Assembly: GCA_963920525.1 (NCBI GenBank)
Contig: OY986439.1
Span: 36,683,819-36,747,818 of the forward strand
Length of the DNA: 64,000 bases
Reading direction: 5' to 3'
Source of the DNA: Dichetophora obliterata
Taxonomy: Eukaryota; Arthropoda; Insecta; Diptera; Sciomyzidae
The position numbers and the translations under genes are program-made. Position 1 is the stretch's first letter, and the number at the start of each line of letters is the position of its first letter. The notes beneath the pieces are model-generated. The model was not told the DNA's origin. It ran no database searches and saw only the letters and a program-made list of their open reading frames with translations. Shown piece by piece: positions 1 through 9,946 of the stretch.

Positions 1-624
1 ATTTCCAAATTGCAAGCAAATTTTAACTCATCTTTAAACTTCCAACTTGTTTTCGAGACCATAAACGTGTATGTTTTAATATAATTGTTGTCTCAGCCAA
101 CAAAGGAAAGTTTGGCTACATGCTAGATATTTGGGTTTGTTTATTTTTGATGGATGACAGTGCTGTGAACTTTTTCTGACAAGCTTAAATTTATTTATTT
201 TTTTAATGAATTTATGACCAATATTCTTTTGTTATTTGAATCTTCTTTTAATAAAACATATTGCTTTAAGATTTTGATCAGATTTGTTATTTTTTCTAAG
301 TGAGTCAAAACTGAGCTAACTCCATTCACCACATGCGCTAACTCAACGCGATATCAAAACTTAAAATTTTACTGCGTTAATTAAAGTTCTATTGCTACAG
401 GCATTATTGCATTTTAAACTTCATCGTCATTAAGCAATTGCGTTAACGCATTTTACTGATACATTACTACCTATATTGCGCTTGAGTTGGTGTGTCAACT
501 CAGAATTTTTTGCTGCGTTAACCATGTCTTGTAGACTTCACGACTCTTTGTTAGCGTATGATAATTATTGATAGCACTTTAAGTAAAGAGCCACGTCCAA
601 CTTTTAAATTTTGTTTACGCTTTG
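1..624. other. A+T-rich DNA with a diverged dispersed repeat
   Basis: No coding region is supported. Between about 300 and 535 lies a stretch rich in GCGTTAAC and AACGCA motifs, ending GCTGCGTTAACCATGT. It resembles, in inverted orientation, the end of the repeat at 49985-50550 (ACATGGGTAACGCAACAC on the minus strand). It is probably a diverged copy of the same dispersed family. Confidence 0.4.
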
Positions 625-627
625 TAA

Positions 628-1604
628 GGGGTCGTCCATAAACTACGTTACTGATTTTCCGGTTTTAAAAACCCCCCTCTGCGTTACTTTTCGTAGTGCT
701 TTTCAAACCCCCCCCCCCCCCATAAAGTAACGTGACATATGAAAATTATTCATTCGAATGATTATATATTTTGGCTAGCTCTGACAATTTTCACTAGTAT
801 TAGTGTCTAGTATGACTAGATACATTAAAGGAACAATTGGAAAAAAATCAATAATTAATATCATCTGTAAAAGCTATTCCATCTGCGATCCAAGATTCGA
901 TGCTCTCAATCACTGGGATAGCAGAAGCTGGTAGCTTTGTTGAGGATTCTTCAATATAGAATTTTTCATCGGATTCTATGTCGACCCAATCAGGTGAATC
1001 CTGATTTCTAACGCAAAGAAATTCACCTGGCCTTTGACAGAGTACCCTTAAAGGCTGCACCCGAGCTGCACCAAGTTCTGTGTTTTTGTGTAAATGCTTT
1101 CTGAAAATTGATTTATTTAATTAGTATGTTTTATTCCGATTTATTGTAAACGATATAATACAAACTTATGACAATTCATAGAAGTTTTAAAAACGAAATA
1201 CAAGCTGCAGGTAGGACACGACCTTGAACCGATTTCTTCTTTCTGAGAAGGACAGTACATGTCATACGGTATCTCCTTTGATCACGAACATTCAGGCCTT
1301 AACGTCAATGCCTGTCGCAAAAGCAAAGACCCAAATTTTTCAGACGTGTGCTGTGATGGTGAAATAATACCAAAAGGTTCCTGTGTCGAGGGAAAAGGCG
1401 GTGGAAGAAATCGTTGAAACAAAAGTTAACCATCAATTTAGAGGATGAAACATAAACATGTAAGGTTAAAAATTTTTGAAATGATTGTGTAATTTTTGGT
1501 AACGTTACAATATCTAAACACCTCCCCACCCTACCGTTACTTATCGTAGTGCATTTCAATACCCCTCCCCCCCTAAATTGGTAACATAGTTTATGGACGA
1601 CCCC
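628..1604 (-). mobile_element. PIF/Harbinger-type non-autonomous element, copy 1
   Basis: The 977-bp element is bounded by near-perfect terminal inverted repeats. GGGGTCGTCCATAAACTACG at the left has an inverted partner ending TTATGGACGACCCC. It is flanked by TAA on both sides (625-627 and 1605-1607). A 3-bp TWA target duplication is the PIF/Harbinger hallmark, so the superfamily is inferred from the ends alone. No transposase is present. Subterminal DNA has C-rich runs (for example 707-721) and repeated GTAACG/CGTTAC motifs. A second copy lies in the opposite orientation at 37384-38290. The minus strand carries a short shared ORF. Confidence 0.75.
848..1126 (-). pseudogene. Terminal exon-like ORF inside Harbinger copy 1
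   Basis: On the minus strand an open frame follows a pyrimidine-rich tract ending TTTTCAG, a plausible splice acceptor near 1105. It runs about 85 codons to a stop at 848. The previously callable part starts at a GTG (codons for VQPLRVLCQRPGE) and ends DDINY. I do not recognise the protein. The copy at 37384-38290 has the same ORF without indels. Over the last 71 codons I count seven substitutions: five change the amino acid (F/I, Q/E, D/E, I/F, A/S) and two are silent. The likely origin is the 3' exon of a larger Harbinger protein, or a captured host exon. An upstream exon could not be identified. Confidence 0.4.
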
Positions 1605-1607
1605 TAA

Positions 1608-3074
1608 GATACTTGGAACACACCCGCAGACATCTTTTATTGCTATAACATCTAATTGCATTGATGTATTGACTCTGTTTAATAAAAATGAAGTAATTGC
1701 TTTTGCTTAAGATCTTCAAGCAATAGTTATTGTTAATCTTTATTTATCTTATTCTATTAACTTATTCTTACCTATCTTACTAGCTAATCTAGGACAAGCA
1801 ATTACTTGATTTTTTATTCACATATTTTCTTCTTTCGAATACAGAAGAATACTGCATAGTATTATGATCATTTATGATCTGATTAACGGAAATATAGCTT
1901 GTTAAAAATTACTGAAACTAGTTTTAATATTAAGCAAAATTAATTGCGAAATTCTAACTATTTTTTAAATTATTTAATATTTAATTATGCCACTAATGAT
2001 CTAATTAATAGAGTTCTTATAGCTTTAAACACTATCTATAATAATAACTTGCTTGATTTTTCTGTGTCTAAATATGCTTTTAAAACTACTATTACACTAT
2101 TCTTAAATATAAACTAATTTGTTTTACTTGTTTTATTTTATATTTATTATTTATCAAATTTTTATTGCTTAGACTGTAAAGATTATTATCCATAGATGTT
2201 AACAAACAAATAAATAAGTATATTTTAAGCATACATTCTATCACATTGGTTACTAGGGTAACATGTATATTTTCTTATTGCGTCCACAAAAATTGAGAGT
2301 TATACAAAACGGGTAGCTGTAACTTTTCTTCAAGTTCAAAAGGTGGCAACATTTAACTTTGCCTACTAACTGTGGTGGGAAAAAAATTACATAAATTCAT
2401 ATATTTAAGGTGTGAGAATGTCGCAGCGTTTTCGACATAAATGTGAGTCACATGCATGCTGCACGTGCTCGCTCACATTCTGTTTGCTTAGAAATGCGTA
2501 ACGCCAGCAAAGTTTTTAATATATCATAATTAAAAATCATTATATTAGGGTAACTAGTTAAGTGGCTATCAGGTTTAATGTGGTTGGTAGCAGCTGAGCA
2601 AATAGGATGAAAATTAACCAACCCCAACAAAAAAGTAACATACGGCAAGTTTATTTAATTTTATAGGAGTTTTGTGTAATGACATGTTTATTACGTGTTT
2701 ATTAAAATTTAAGGTTAAATAAGCAAAAGACGACTGATTTTCCATCATAAAAATTTAAAAAATTAACCACTTCTAGTTAGTAAGAAATTGGTTTTCATCA
2801 ATTATAGAAAAACTGCATCAGAAAATGTTTTTAGTTGTTAAAAAAAATGTTTTTCACACAAATAGCACTTTTTTGAGTGGAAACAATTGTTATTTGTATC
2901 AAGTTGTTAGTATTTCTCATAAAGATTGATATATTGCACATTAAAAGCTATACTGTGTTGCAAACAGATCTTAATTACACACACGTATGAAATGTTTAGC
3001 TTTAATAAATTTCTATTAAAATCAAACATTATATAGTTACTAGCTTTTCCCGGCGCTCATTGCTACGCCTTACC
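1608..3074. other. Unassigned A+T-rich DNA
   Basis: No coding region, RNA gene or bounded repeat was recognised. The last few dozen bases (about 3040-3074, TTACTAGCTTTTCCCGGCGC) resemble a common insect dispersed repeat, but its boundaries are unclear. Confidence 0.5.
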
Positions 3075-3076
3075 TA

Positions 3077-3724
3077 CACGGTTAGAAATCTTGTACTAAA
3101 ATTTAAGCTTTTCTGTACTATATATAAGTCAACACCAGCTTTGGTTTCAAATCTAGTATTTGCAAAATACTAAAAAATGGTTTTAGTACAGCTTTGGTTT
3201 CAAATTTAGTACAAGCTTGGTTAAAAATATTAAAAAAAAAAATAACAAACCTCGAGATTCGATCACACGATATTCAGTTTGTAAACTCACTACTCTAACC
3301 ACCGGGCTATTGGCCTGTCTACACAAGAAAACCGCGATAAACAAACCTATGAACAGAGTCGCCTAATATTGAGACACAGCATTGCTAGGCTAATTTTTTA
3401 CGGGTCTTAATACAAAGTTAATATCCAAATGTTCAAGAATTTAGCATAAATTGAATTAAAAACAAAAAATAGTACTAATTTGTACTTAAATTTAAAACAA
3501 AAAAGCTAAAATTGAAACAAAAAAGCTAAAATTGAAACCAAAAAGCTAAAATTTGAACCAGAAAGCTAAATAGGATGCTGTAATTTTTTTTCTAACTTAA
3601 AGTCTAGAACGGAAAAGTTTTAATTATGAGTTAGTATTTGCAAAGCTAAAATTTTAAACTGCAAGATTTAAAAAAATACAGTAATATTTTGGGACTAAAA
3701 TTTAGTCCAAGATTTCTAACCGTG
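3077..3724. mobile_element. TA-flanked MITE (Tc1/mariner-like)
   Basis: Inverted ends CACGGTTAGAAATCTTG and CAAGATTTCTAACCGTG are flanked by TA on both sides (3075-3076, 3725-3726). This indicates a Tc1/mariner-class MITE of 648 bp. There is no coding capacity. Inside are repeated AGCTTTGGTTTCAAAT segments, a roughly 20-bp tandem repeat (AAAAAGCTAAAATTGAAAC type, four units at about 3488-3570) and a tRNA-like segment. Confidence 0.65.
3250..3322 (-). repeat. tRNA-derived SINE head
   Basis: The minus strand has an A-box-like CCCGGTGGTTAGAGTAGTGA followed about 35 nt later by the B-box-like GTGATCGAATCTC. Spacing and order match an internal pol III promoter. No acceptor stem pairs, so this is not a functional tRNA. 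A SINE remnant inside the MITE is the best reading. Confidence 0.5.
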
Positions 3725-3726
3725 TA

Positions 3727-4197
3727 TCGGACACAGGTAAACATTTTCCGAATATTTGAACTCAATTCGACGTTAGTTAGTTAGTATCCAAATTATGAGA
3801 CTGGATCGCACGAAAATCCCCTTCAAAGGAGAAGTAAAGTAAGAACCTGGCGGGAAAAAGCTGGGGTTGCAAACAGGGTTCGCATTTGTTCATTCATGAA
3901 CTGTTTATTTCTGCTTCTATTCATTCATTTAAGAATATGAAGAAAGATCAAAGTGAGCAGCTCATTTTCGTGAAGAGTTGAGCTTAACTGAAGAAAAAGA
4001 AACCAGTTTGTGAACAAGAATATTTTTTACTCTTGCGAAGAAACTGTTGCTATTCATCCCATCTTCAATTCTTCACTTGTCGTTTGTTGGCGCTTCATTT
4101 ATTCATGAATTATTCATGAAGTGGTGAAGGCAACTGATGATACTCACTTGTTTACTGGCAATAAAGTTACTGGCAAAATAGTTTGTATCAGAGAAGG
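3727..4197. other. Unassigned DNA with ATTCATGAA-rich stretch
   Basis: No gene is seen. From about 3890 to 4125 the motif TTCATTCATGAA and its variants recur in both orientations, giving a locally self-complementary stretch. Its significance is unknown. Confidence 0.4.
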
Positions 4198-4452
4198 AAT
4201 TCGGTGCTGGCGCGATCACTAGGTAAAAATGTTACGCTAAATTCGCATCCGTTGTCAGAATTTCAAAATTATGTAATTTTTTAAAATAGGGCTGCCACCT
4301 AACAATATTTATTTTTAATAGTTTTAAACATAAATTAACAGTGTTAGGGGGTGGCTGATTTCGAATCTGAAGTCAGAATTTAAAAATTCAAGACAGTGGA
4401 TAGGGTTGCCACCTTAATTTTTTATTTTTACGACTTCGGGGCTGGCGCGAAT
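4198..4452. repeat. Solo monomer of the foldback-element repeat
   Basis: The segment matches the monomers in the arms of the foldback element at 38321-40170. Shared pieces include GGTGCTGGCGCGATCACTAGG, ATCCGTTGTCAGAATTTC, TAGGGCTGCCACCTAA, AACAGTGTTAGG and CTGATTTCGAATCTGAAGTC. The start (near 4200) and the recurrence of GGCTGGCGCGA near 4440 give a unit of about 235 bp. It is a single relic copy. Confidence 0.65.
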
Positions 4453-6164
4453 TATAGAGAATAACATGAGAATGCCTAACAAAACTCAATGAGCTAGCCA
4501 AGAATAAAACTGTTGCTATACTCAGGCCACAAAAGAATACAATGTAACGAAGAAGCCGATGGTCTAGCGTGACGGGGTTCAGCCACAACATTTATACAAT
4601 TTATATACTTACAAACTGCGACGTCTTGGTTCGCATATGTAAACTAACACTGGGGAGCTATGAGCTGAGTCTAGAGAAAATTTCATCCCTTAACATTAAG
4701 AGATATTAAATTTATCAGAGAGATAGGGCTGGATGAAATTCTGTAATCTGCCAACCCAGCGGAGCTTTGAGAATGAGGTAAAATAGATCTCATTTAGGTC
4801 GCAGTACGCATCTCCACCATACAACATTAAAATTAACATTAGTTAGTAGCCTAGTTTAGAATTACTCACATATTTTTTGTGATAATTAGTTTCTATAAAA
4901 AACATCGTTCTTCCCAATTTGAAAGCTTTAACTTTCATAAGTCGCAAAAAATCGTGTTTAAGGTGTTTAAGTTGTATGGGAGGTGTCATGCCCCGTTGCC
5001 TTGTCACTTATGTTAATTGTGGGAATTGACTTGATCGTAGCTTTGTGTCAAGTTATTCGGTTTTGTTAAATTTCGTTGTGAAGCGCCACCTATTGAAAAA
5101 TTTTAGCACTGCAACAGCTTTCTGTACAGAAAGCTCAATCTATGGCTTTTACCATAACATAATTTAGTTGTGTTTTTTTTAAATGTAGCATTTTAATTTT
5201 ATTTAATTTCTCTTCGCTTTTTTTTAAATATTTTTGAATATTTCTTAAATTTTATTTTTGCCTATTACCTTCTTATTGTAATTATGTACATTTAAAAAAA
5301 ACACAGCTAAATTATGTTTTCGCCTTGTTTAATTTACAAAAATAACAAATGATTAAGTAAATATGTTTAATGGTTTTAATTAAATGACTATATCTATACT
5401 ATTATATAAAATTGAAGTGAATATTTTTTGTTCAAGGTAAACTTCAAAAGAACTGGTTCGATTGTAATAAAAAAAGTTTTAAAATATAATTTTTGTGATA
5501 CAGCACTAATTAGGGATATTTTCCTTTCGAAATGTTTATTATAACTATTTTAAACTAAAGTGTTAAGTTATTTATGAAATCAGCCCAGCTGCCACGCATT
5601 GCTTTATCGCTTTATTTTTACGCGTTTGTGTTGCGACAGTTTCAATAAACTTTATGTGGCCTTCTACTACTCTCTTTTTTGCTCATCTAGCAAAGCAAAA
5701 AAAAAAAACAGATGAGCCTCTAGCATGTCGAAAAGTGAGATCTATATATTATTACGAAAACAAAAAATTGTGGTACCATTTTACCTGTGCTAACGTCAGC
5801 ATATTCACATAAATTTTACATCGTTGGAAAGGTATTTTCGAGTACATTTGCAGAATATTATTTTTATTCGAATAAGTTGTCATTAAGATAGGTAAAACCA
5901 AGCAAATGTAAAAACCTTTTTTCCCAATGGGACAGTGCAAACCAATAGCAACACAGCTCTGTTGAACATCTTGCTGTAGCATACACGATAGAGAAGAGAG
6001 TGACTCAGAACACTTTAACAGTGCTGTGTGACATTGTTGTTGTTGCTGTTTCTTAATTACTCTTTCAAACTGATAACCTGAACAGAATGAAGTAATTTAA
6101 TTCAATGAGCCCAGTGGTAAATAGACACATGACGCAACCAATTATTTCTTTTATACCTACAATG
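4453..6164. other. Unassigned A+T-rich DNA
   Basis: No gene is supported; open frames here are short and shared with no recognisable family. A TATGGGAGGTGTCATGCC motif near 4975 belongs to the dispersed CCTCCCATA repeat family seen at about 13946, 18150, 21690, 52370 and 57440. An A-run lies at 5697-5709. Confidence 0.5.
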
Positions 6165-6166
6165 TA

Positions 6167-7808
6167 CAGTGGTGGCCATACAATTAGAAACACCCACTTA
6201 GCATTTTAATTTTATATCATCACTACTTCCTTACAACGAAAATTAAGAAAATAGATATCATATGTTATAAGGCTCATTTATTACTGTATATCCTAGATAT
6301 ATTTCGAAATGTAGGAATATTTGTGAAAGGTGCAAACTAGATTTTCTTATTGAACTCAAAAAACGCATTGGTCACGGAATTAGAAACGATAACAAAAGTA
6401 ATATTTATTGTAATTCTATCTTTTTTAAAAATGTATTATAAAATAATGGAAAAACAACTTAGTACTTCGTAGGATAACCCTTATTTTTTATAACTACTGT
6501 CAATCTCCTTGGCAAACTCTCAACCAAACTTCGGCATCTTGAGGATGGTATCGATTCCCAAACTTCTTTTATATTTCGAAAATGTTCGTCATTATTTTTG
6601 GGTATTTTTGTTTTTAAACCTCTTTCGACATCTGCCCATAAATTTTCAATTGGGTTTAAATCTGGACTTTGCGGTGGCCACGACAAAACATTAGTATTCG
6701 TATCCATAAACCATTGCTTCACAACTCGGGAAGTATGCTTAGGATCGTTATCCTGCTGGGAAATATACGTAACTGGCATATTTTCAAACGAAAATGGTTC
6801 CATTACAGTTTCCAGTATATTTTTATATTGGTGTTGGTTCATTCGTTCATCTATGCGATGTATCGGGCCAACGCCAAACCAACTGAATGCACCCCATACC
6901 ATCACAATTCCTCCACCGTGTTTGATAGTCTTGATAGTGTATCTGGGATCCAAAGATTTGTTCACTGGCCGTCTTACATAAGATTTACCGTCTGATCCAA
7001 ATAAATTAAACTTCGATTCGTCACTCCAGAGGATATTTTTCCAAAATGTAAGAGGTTTTTGCAGGTGCTCTTTGGCAAATTGTAAACGCTTCGTCATATT
7101 TTTTTTTGAGACGTGCGGCTTTTTTCGTGCAATGCATCCATGTAGACCAGCTTCTTGTAATCGACGCCTAATGGTTCTACATGAGATATTCTGCGATATT
7201 TGAGGTATTACAATGGCATTAATTTCAGTTGAGGTCAAAAATGGGTTGGTTTTACTGGTTCTACAAATAATTCTATCATCATATGGAGTGGTTTTTCTTG
7301 GCATTTGAATTCTTTTTGGGTTCTCAAAACTTCCAGTCTTCTTAAATTGCCTTATTGCTCCAAAAACCATTTTTTTAGAACAGCAAAATCTTTTTGCTAT
7401 GGCTGACATTGATTGTTTTTCGTCTTGATAGCAGCGCACAATTAATTTACGAAGTTCTGACGTGCACGACTTGTTTTAACCCATATTTACACTATATTAT
7501 AATAAAAATTAGTTAACCCTAAATTAAAGAAATAAAAAAACAACAACTTACGTTGAAAATATAAAAAATTTCCAAAATTAAGGTACGCGTTTCTAATTAT
7601 GTGTCCACCCTCATAAACACGTGTTGCTACTGTTTTTGCGATTGTGAGAAATTGTCTAAAGTATTTGCTGATATTTACACATCTAACAACATATTATACT
7701 GGAGTGAGTATATAACGGGACCTGCAATAAAGAGAGACTCATTACAAAAAAGTTGTGAAAAGAAATATAAGATTGAAGTTATCGTTTCTAATTGTATGGC
7801 CACCACTG
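6167..7808 (-). mobile_element. Tc1-like transposon with IR/DR ends
   Basis: The 1642-bp element is bounded by CAGTGGTGGCCATACAATTA and its inverse at 7784-7808, with TA target duplications at 6165-6166 and 7809-7810. A related inner motif (GGAATTAGAAACG near 6377, inverse TTTCTAATTATGTGTCCACC near 7590) makes two direct repeats per end. This is the IR/DR layout known from Tc1-family elements such as Sleeping Beauty. Between the ends is one minus-strand transposase gene, intact except for an early stop. Confidence 0.9.
6459..7484 (-). pseudogene. Tc1-family DD34E transposase, early stop codon
   Basis: Cut-and-paste transposase acting on its own element's ends. The N-terminal part has helix-turn-helix DNA-binding signatures (SMSAIAKRFCCSKKMV, then the IRRRLQEAGLHG region). 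A DDE domain follows, with D140 in WSDESKFNLFGSDG, D230 in QQDNDPKHTS and E265 in PDLNPIENLW, counted from the first residue after the stop-containing leader (GTG, residue 1). Exactly 34 residues separate D230 and E265. The natural ATG appears to be at 7484-7482. Its third codon is TAA (7478-7476), after which 338 codons are open to the stop at 6459. So the gene is full length but probably silenced by one nonsense mutation, unless translation starts at the downstream Met of MSAIAKRF, which would lose part of the leader. Confidence 0.88.
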
Positions 7809-7810
7809 TA

Positions 7811-8504
7811 GATACGAGACCTCCAACGCCTGTAGAGTTAATAATTGAGTTTTTGAAGTTAAAACTTTTTCAGGCGCGTTGGGTCATTTTGTGTAGAGGA
7901 AAATCTTTAATTAAACAAAACCCTTACTCATGACACGACATCCACAAATTAAGAGAAATGCAATATTTCATTCAGTTTTAGTCATATTAGCCAAAAATGT
8001 ATAAAATGTAATAAATTTGGTATGCTAGTGCTATTTAAAAAAAAGTTGCCATGACTACTTTCAACGGCTGTTAAACGACAACACTGCTTGTTTGATAGTT
8101 TGTTTGTACTTCCTTTATCCCTTTCAGACCTGACGCTAAGCCACTGAGAATTGTTTTATGATTTTTGAAGTAAATGGACTTTATATGATATGAAAATATA
8201 TTAAAAGCCAAAACTTTGATATTTTCATGTCCTTCAAAGATTTTCAAGAACAAAAAGTTTGTACTGAAATAATTTTTTTTGAACTAAGTGACCGACCACA
8301 AACTCAATTTCAAATATTATTTTACACATTAAAAAAATTGTCCATACCAAATTTCGGCTCGATAGCACTGAAAATACAAATGATAGTGTGCACTGTAACG
8401 GCTCTTAAAAGTTAAAAATTGCTCCAAAACGCTACTAGAGCAAGTATTTTTAATTGGTATCAAATCAGCTGAAACTGTCAACTTTAACAGCTTACCACAA
8501 AAAA
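7811..8504. other. Unassigned DNA
   Basis: No gene or bounded repeat was recognised between the Tc1 right end and the compound MITE. Confidence 0.5.
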
Positions 8505-9155
8505 ACAGCCCTATTCTGGCAAAGTAACAATTGTTACCAAGTATTTTTAAAACTTCAATGTGTTTGTTGTAGTTTTTTGATTTAAAAAAAAAATTTAAAG
8601 CTCAAAAATAACAAATTTTAATAGAAATTGTCACTATCTGAAAAACAGATGACAATTTGTTCAATGTGTATTGTTGAATGTCTATAGAAATTGTCACTAT
8701 CTGAAAAACAGATGACAATTTGTTGAATGTGTTTTTCAGATAGTGAAAATTTCATTAAACAATTTTGTTTGTTTTTACTAGATTTTACTAGTTTTACCTA
8801 TTCTAGAAAAGTGACAATTGTTACCCAGTATTTTTATTATTTCTATGTGTTTGTTGCAATTTTTTTATTTCAAAACAAAATTTGAAGCTAAAACATAATA
8901 AATTTTGATAAAAATTGTCACCTGCTTTGCAGGTAGTGACAATTTCATTAAAAAAAATTTTGTTTTTTGAGCTTACATTTTTTTTAAATCAAAAAAGTAC
9001 AACACACACATAGAAATTTTAAAAATACTGGGTAACAATTGTCACTTTGCCAGAATACGGCTGTTAGTTTCTAAAATACAAAAATTACAACAAACACATA
9101 CCAATATTGAAAATACAATGTAACAATTGTAACTTTGTCAGAATAAGGCTGTAAG
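8505..9155. mobile_element. Compound inverted-repeat MITE cluster
   Basis: Four copies of one end-type sequence occur, containing TCTGGCAAAGTAACAATTGTTACC-like cores. Two face right (about 8506 and 8798) and two face left (ending about 9065 and 9150). Each continues into AGTATTTTTAAAA and a GTGTTTGTTG segment. Between the first two lies a direct repeat of about 70 bp (8630-8720) built on ATTGTCACTATCTGAAAAAC followed by its own inverse. The outer pair 8505-9065 reads as a MITE; the extra copies suggest insertion of one element into, or beside, another. No coding capacity or clear target duplication was seen. Confidence 0.55.
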
Positions 9156-9174
9156 TATCAAATGTTTTTATATA

Positions 9175-9944
9175 TGGGCATTTCCACCAAAAAGTCTACC
9201 GCGACTGAAAAATAAAATGTTTACGAAAATTTTCTTAAACCTTCATAGCAAAAAAAAATTTTTAAATTTATATTGTGAGAGTACTGAGAGCTGATCTCAA
9301 TTTGAATTTTGAAAAAAATGGCAACAAACATGATGAATGGCAATAAAAGTAGAAAAATGGTGACAAAAGTTGAAAAATTTTAACAAAAGTAGGAATTTTA
9401 TAAGTATAATAAGTACTCTTGTAATACAAAGTTTAATTCAATTTCTTTCAGTTTTCTGTTTTTACAGACCTGAATTACACTTTATATGATTTTTAAGTTC
9501 AATTAAATAAATAAAACTATAAAAAATTTTTACGTCTTTGAAGGGAAAAATCTGTATCGTAACGTATTATGTTATGGCTTGTATAAAAATAATTAAAAAA
9601 AATTTTCAACGAAACAAGTATGAATATATAGCAACATAATTCCAGAAAACATTAAAATATTTTTAATAAAAAAACTCGTGCACACTTCCCTGATTTTTTG
9701 ATTATATTTATGCAGAGAAAAACCACTTCCATTTTTTGTATCGTAACGCGTCCTCCTTTGATTGCTTATATCTTTGGACAATACTTTCGATCGCTTCCAC
9801 CTTTTACACTAAATATAGTACAGCTAGAATGCTATCCAAAAATTAAAACAGGACAAAAAAAGTTTAAATATTTCTTTGCTTTTTTTAATTTTTAACAACA
9901 AAAAAGGCGTACGAACGTTACGTGCGTGACTATGGAAATGCCCA
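9175..9944. mobile_element. Short-TIR element, possible TA duplication
   Basis: TGGGCATTTCCA at 9175 has a perfect inverse ending at 9944. TA lies outside both ends (9173-9174, 9945-9946). Subterminal CGCGACTG and CGTGCGTGAC are also loosely related. The 770-bp interior is A+T-rich, repeats TGTATCGTAACG twice (about 9551 and 9738) and shows no transposase. Class is not certain because the inverted repeats are only 12-13 bp. Confidence 0.45.
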
Positions 9945-9946
9945 TA

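Noticed and set aside
1305..1661. 118-codon minus-strand frame in Harbinger copy 1
   Set aside because: Copy 2 has several indels here that break the frame, and it extends past the element end. It is not conserved as the 85-codon ORF is.
7601..7933. 110-codon frame crossing the Tc1 right end
   Set aside because: It runs through the terminal repeat and the target site, so it is not a gene of either the element or the flank.
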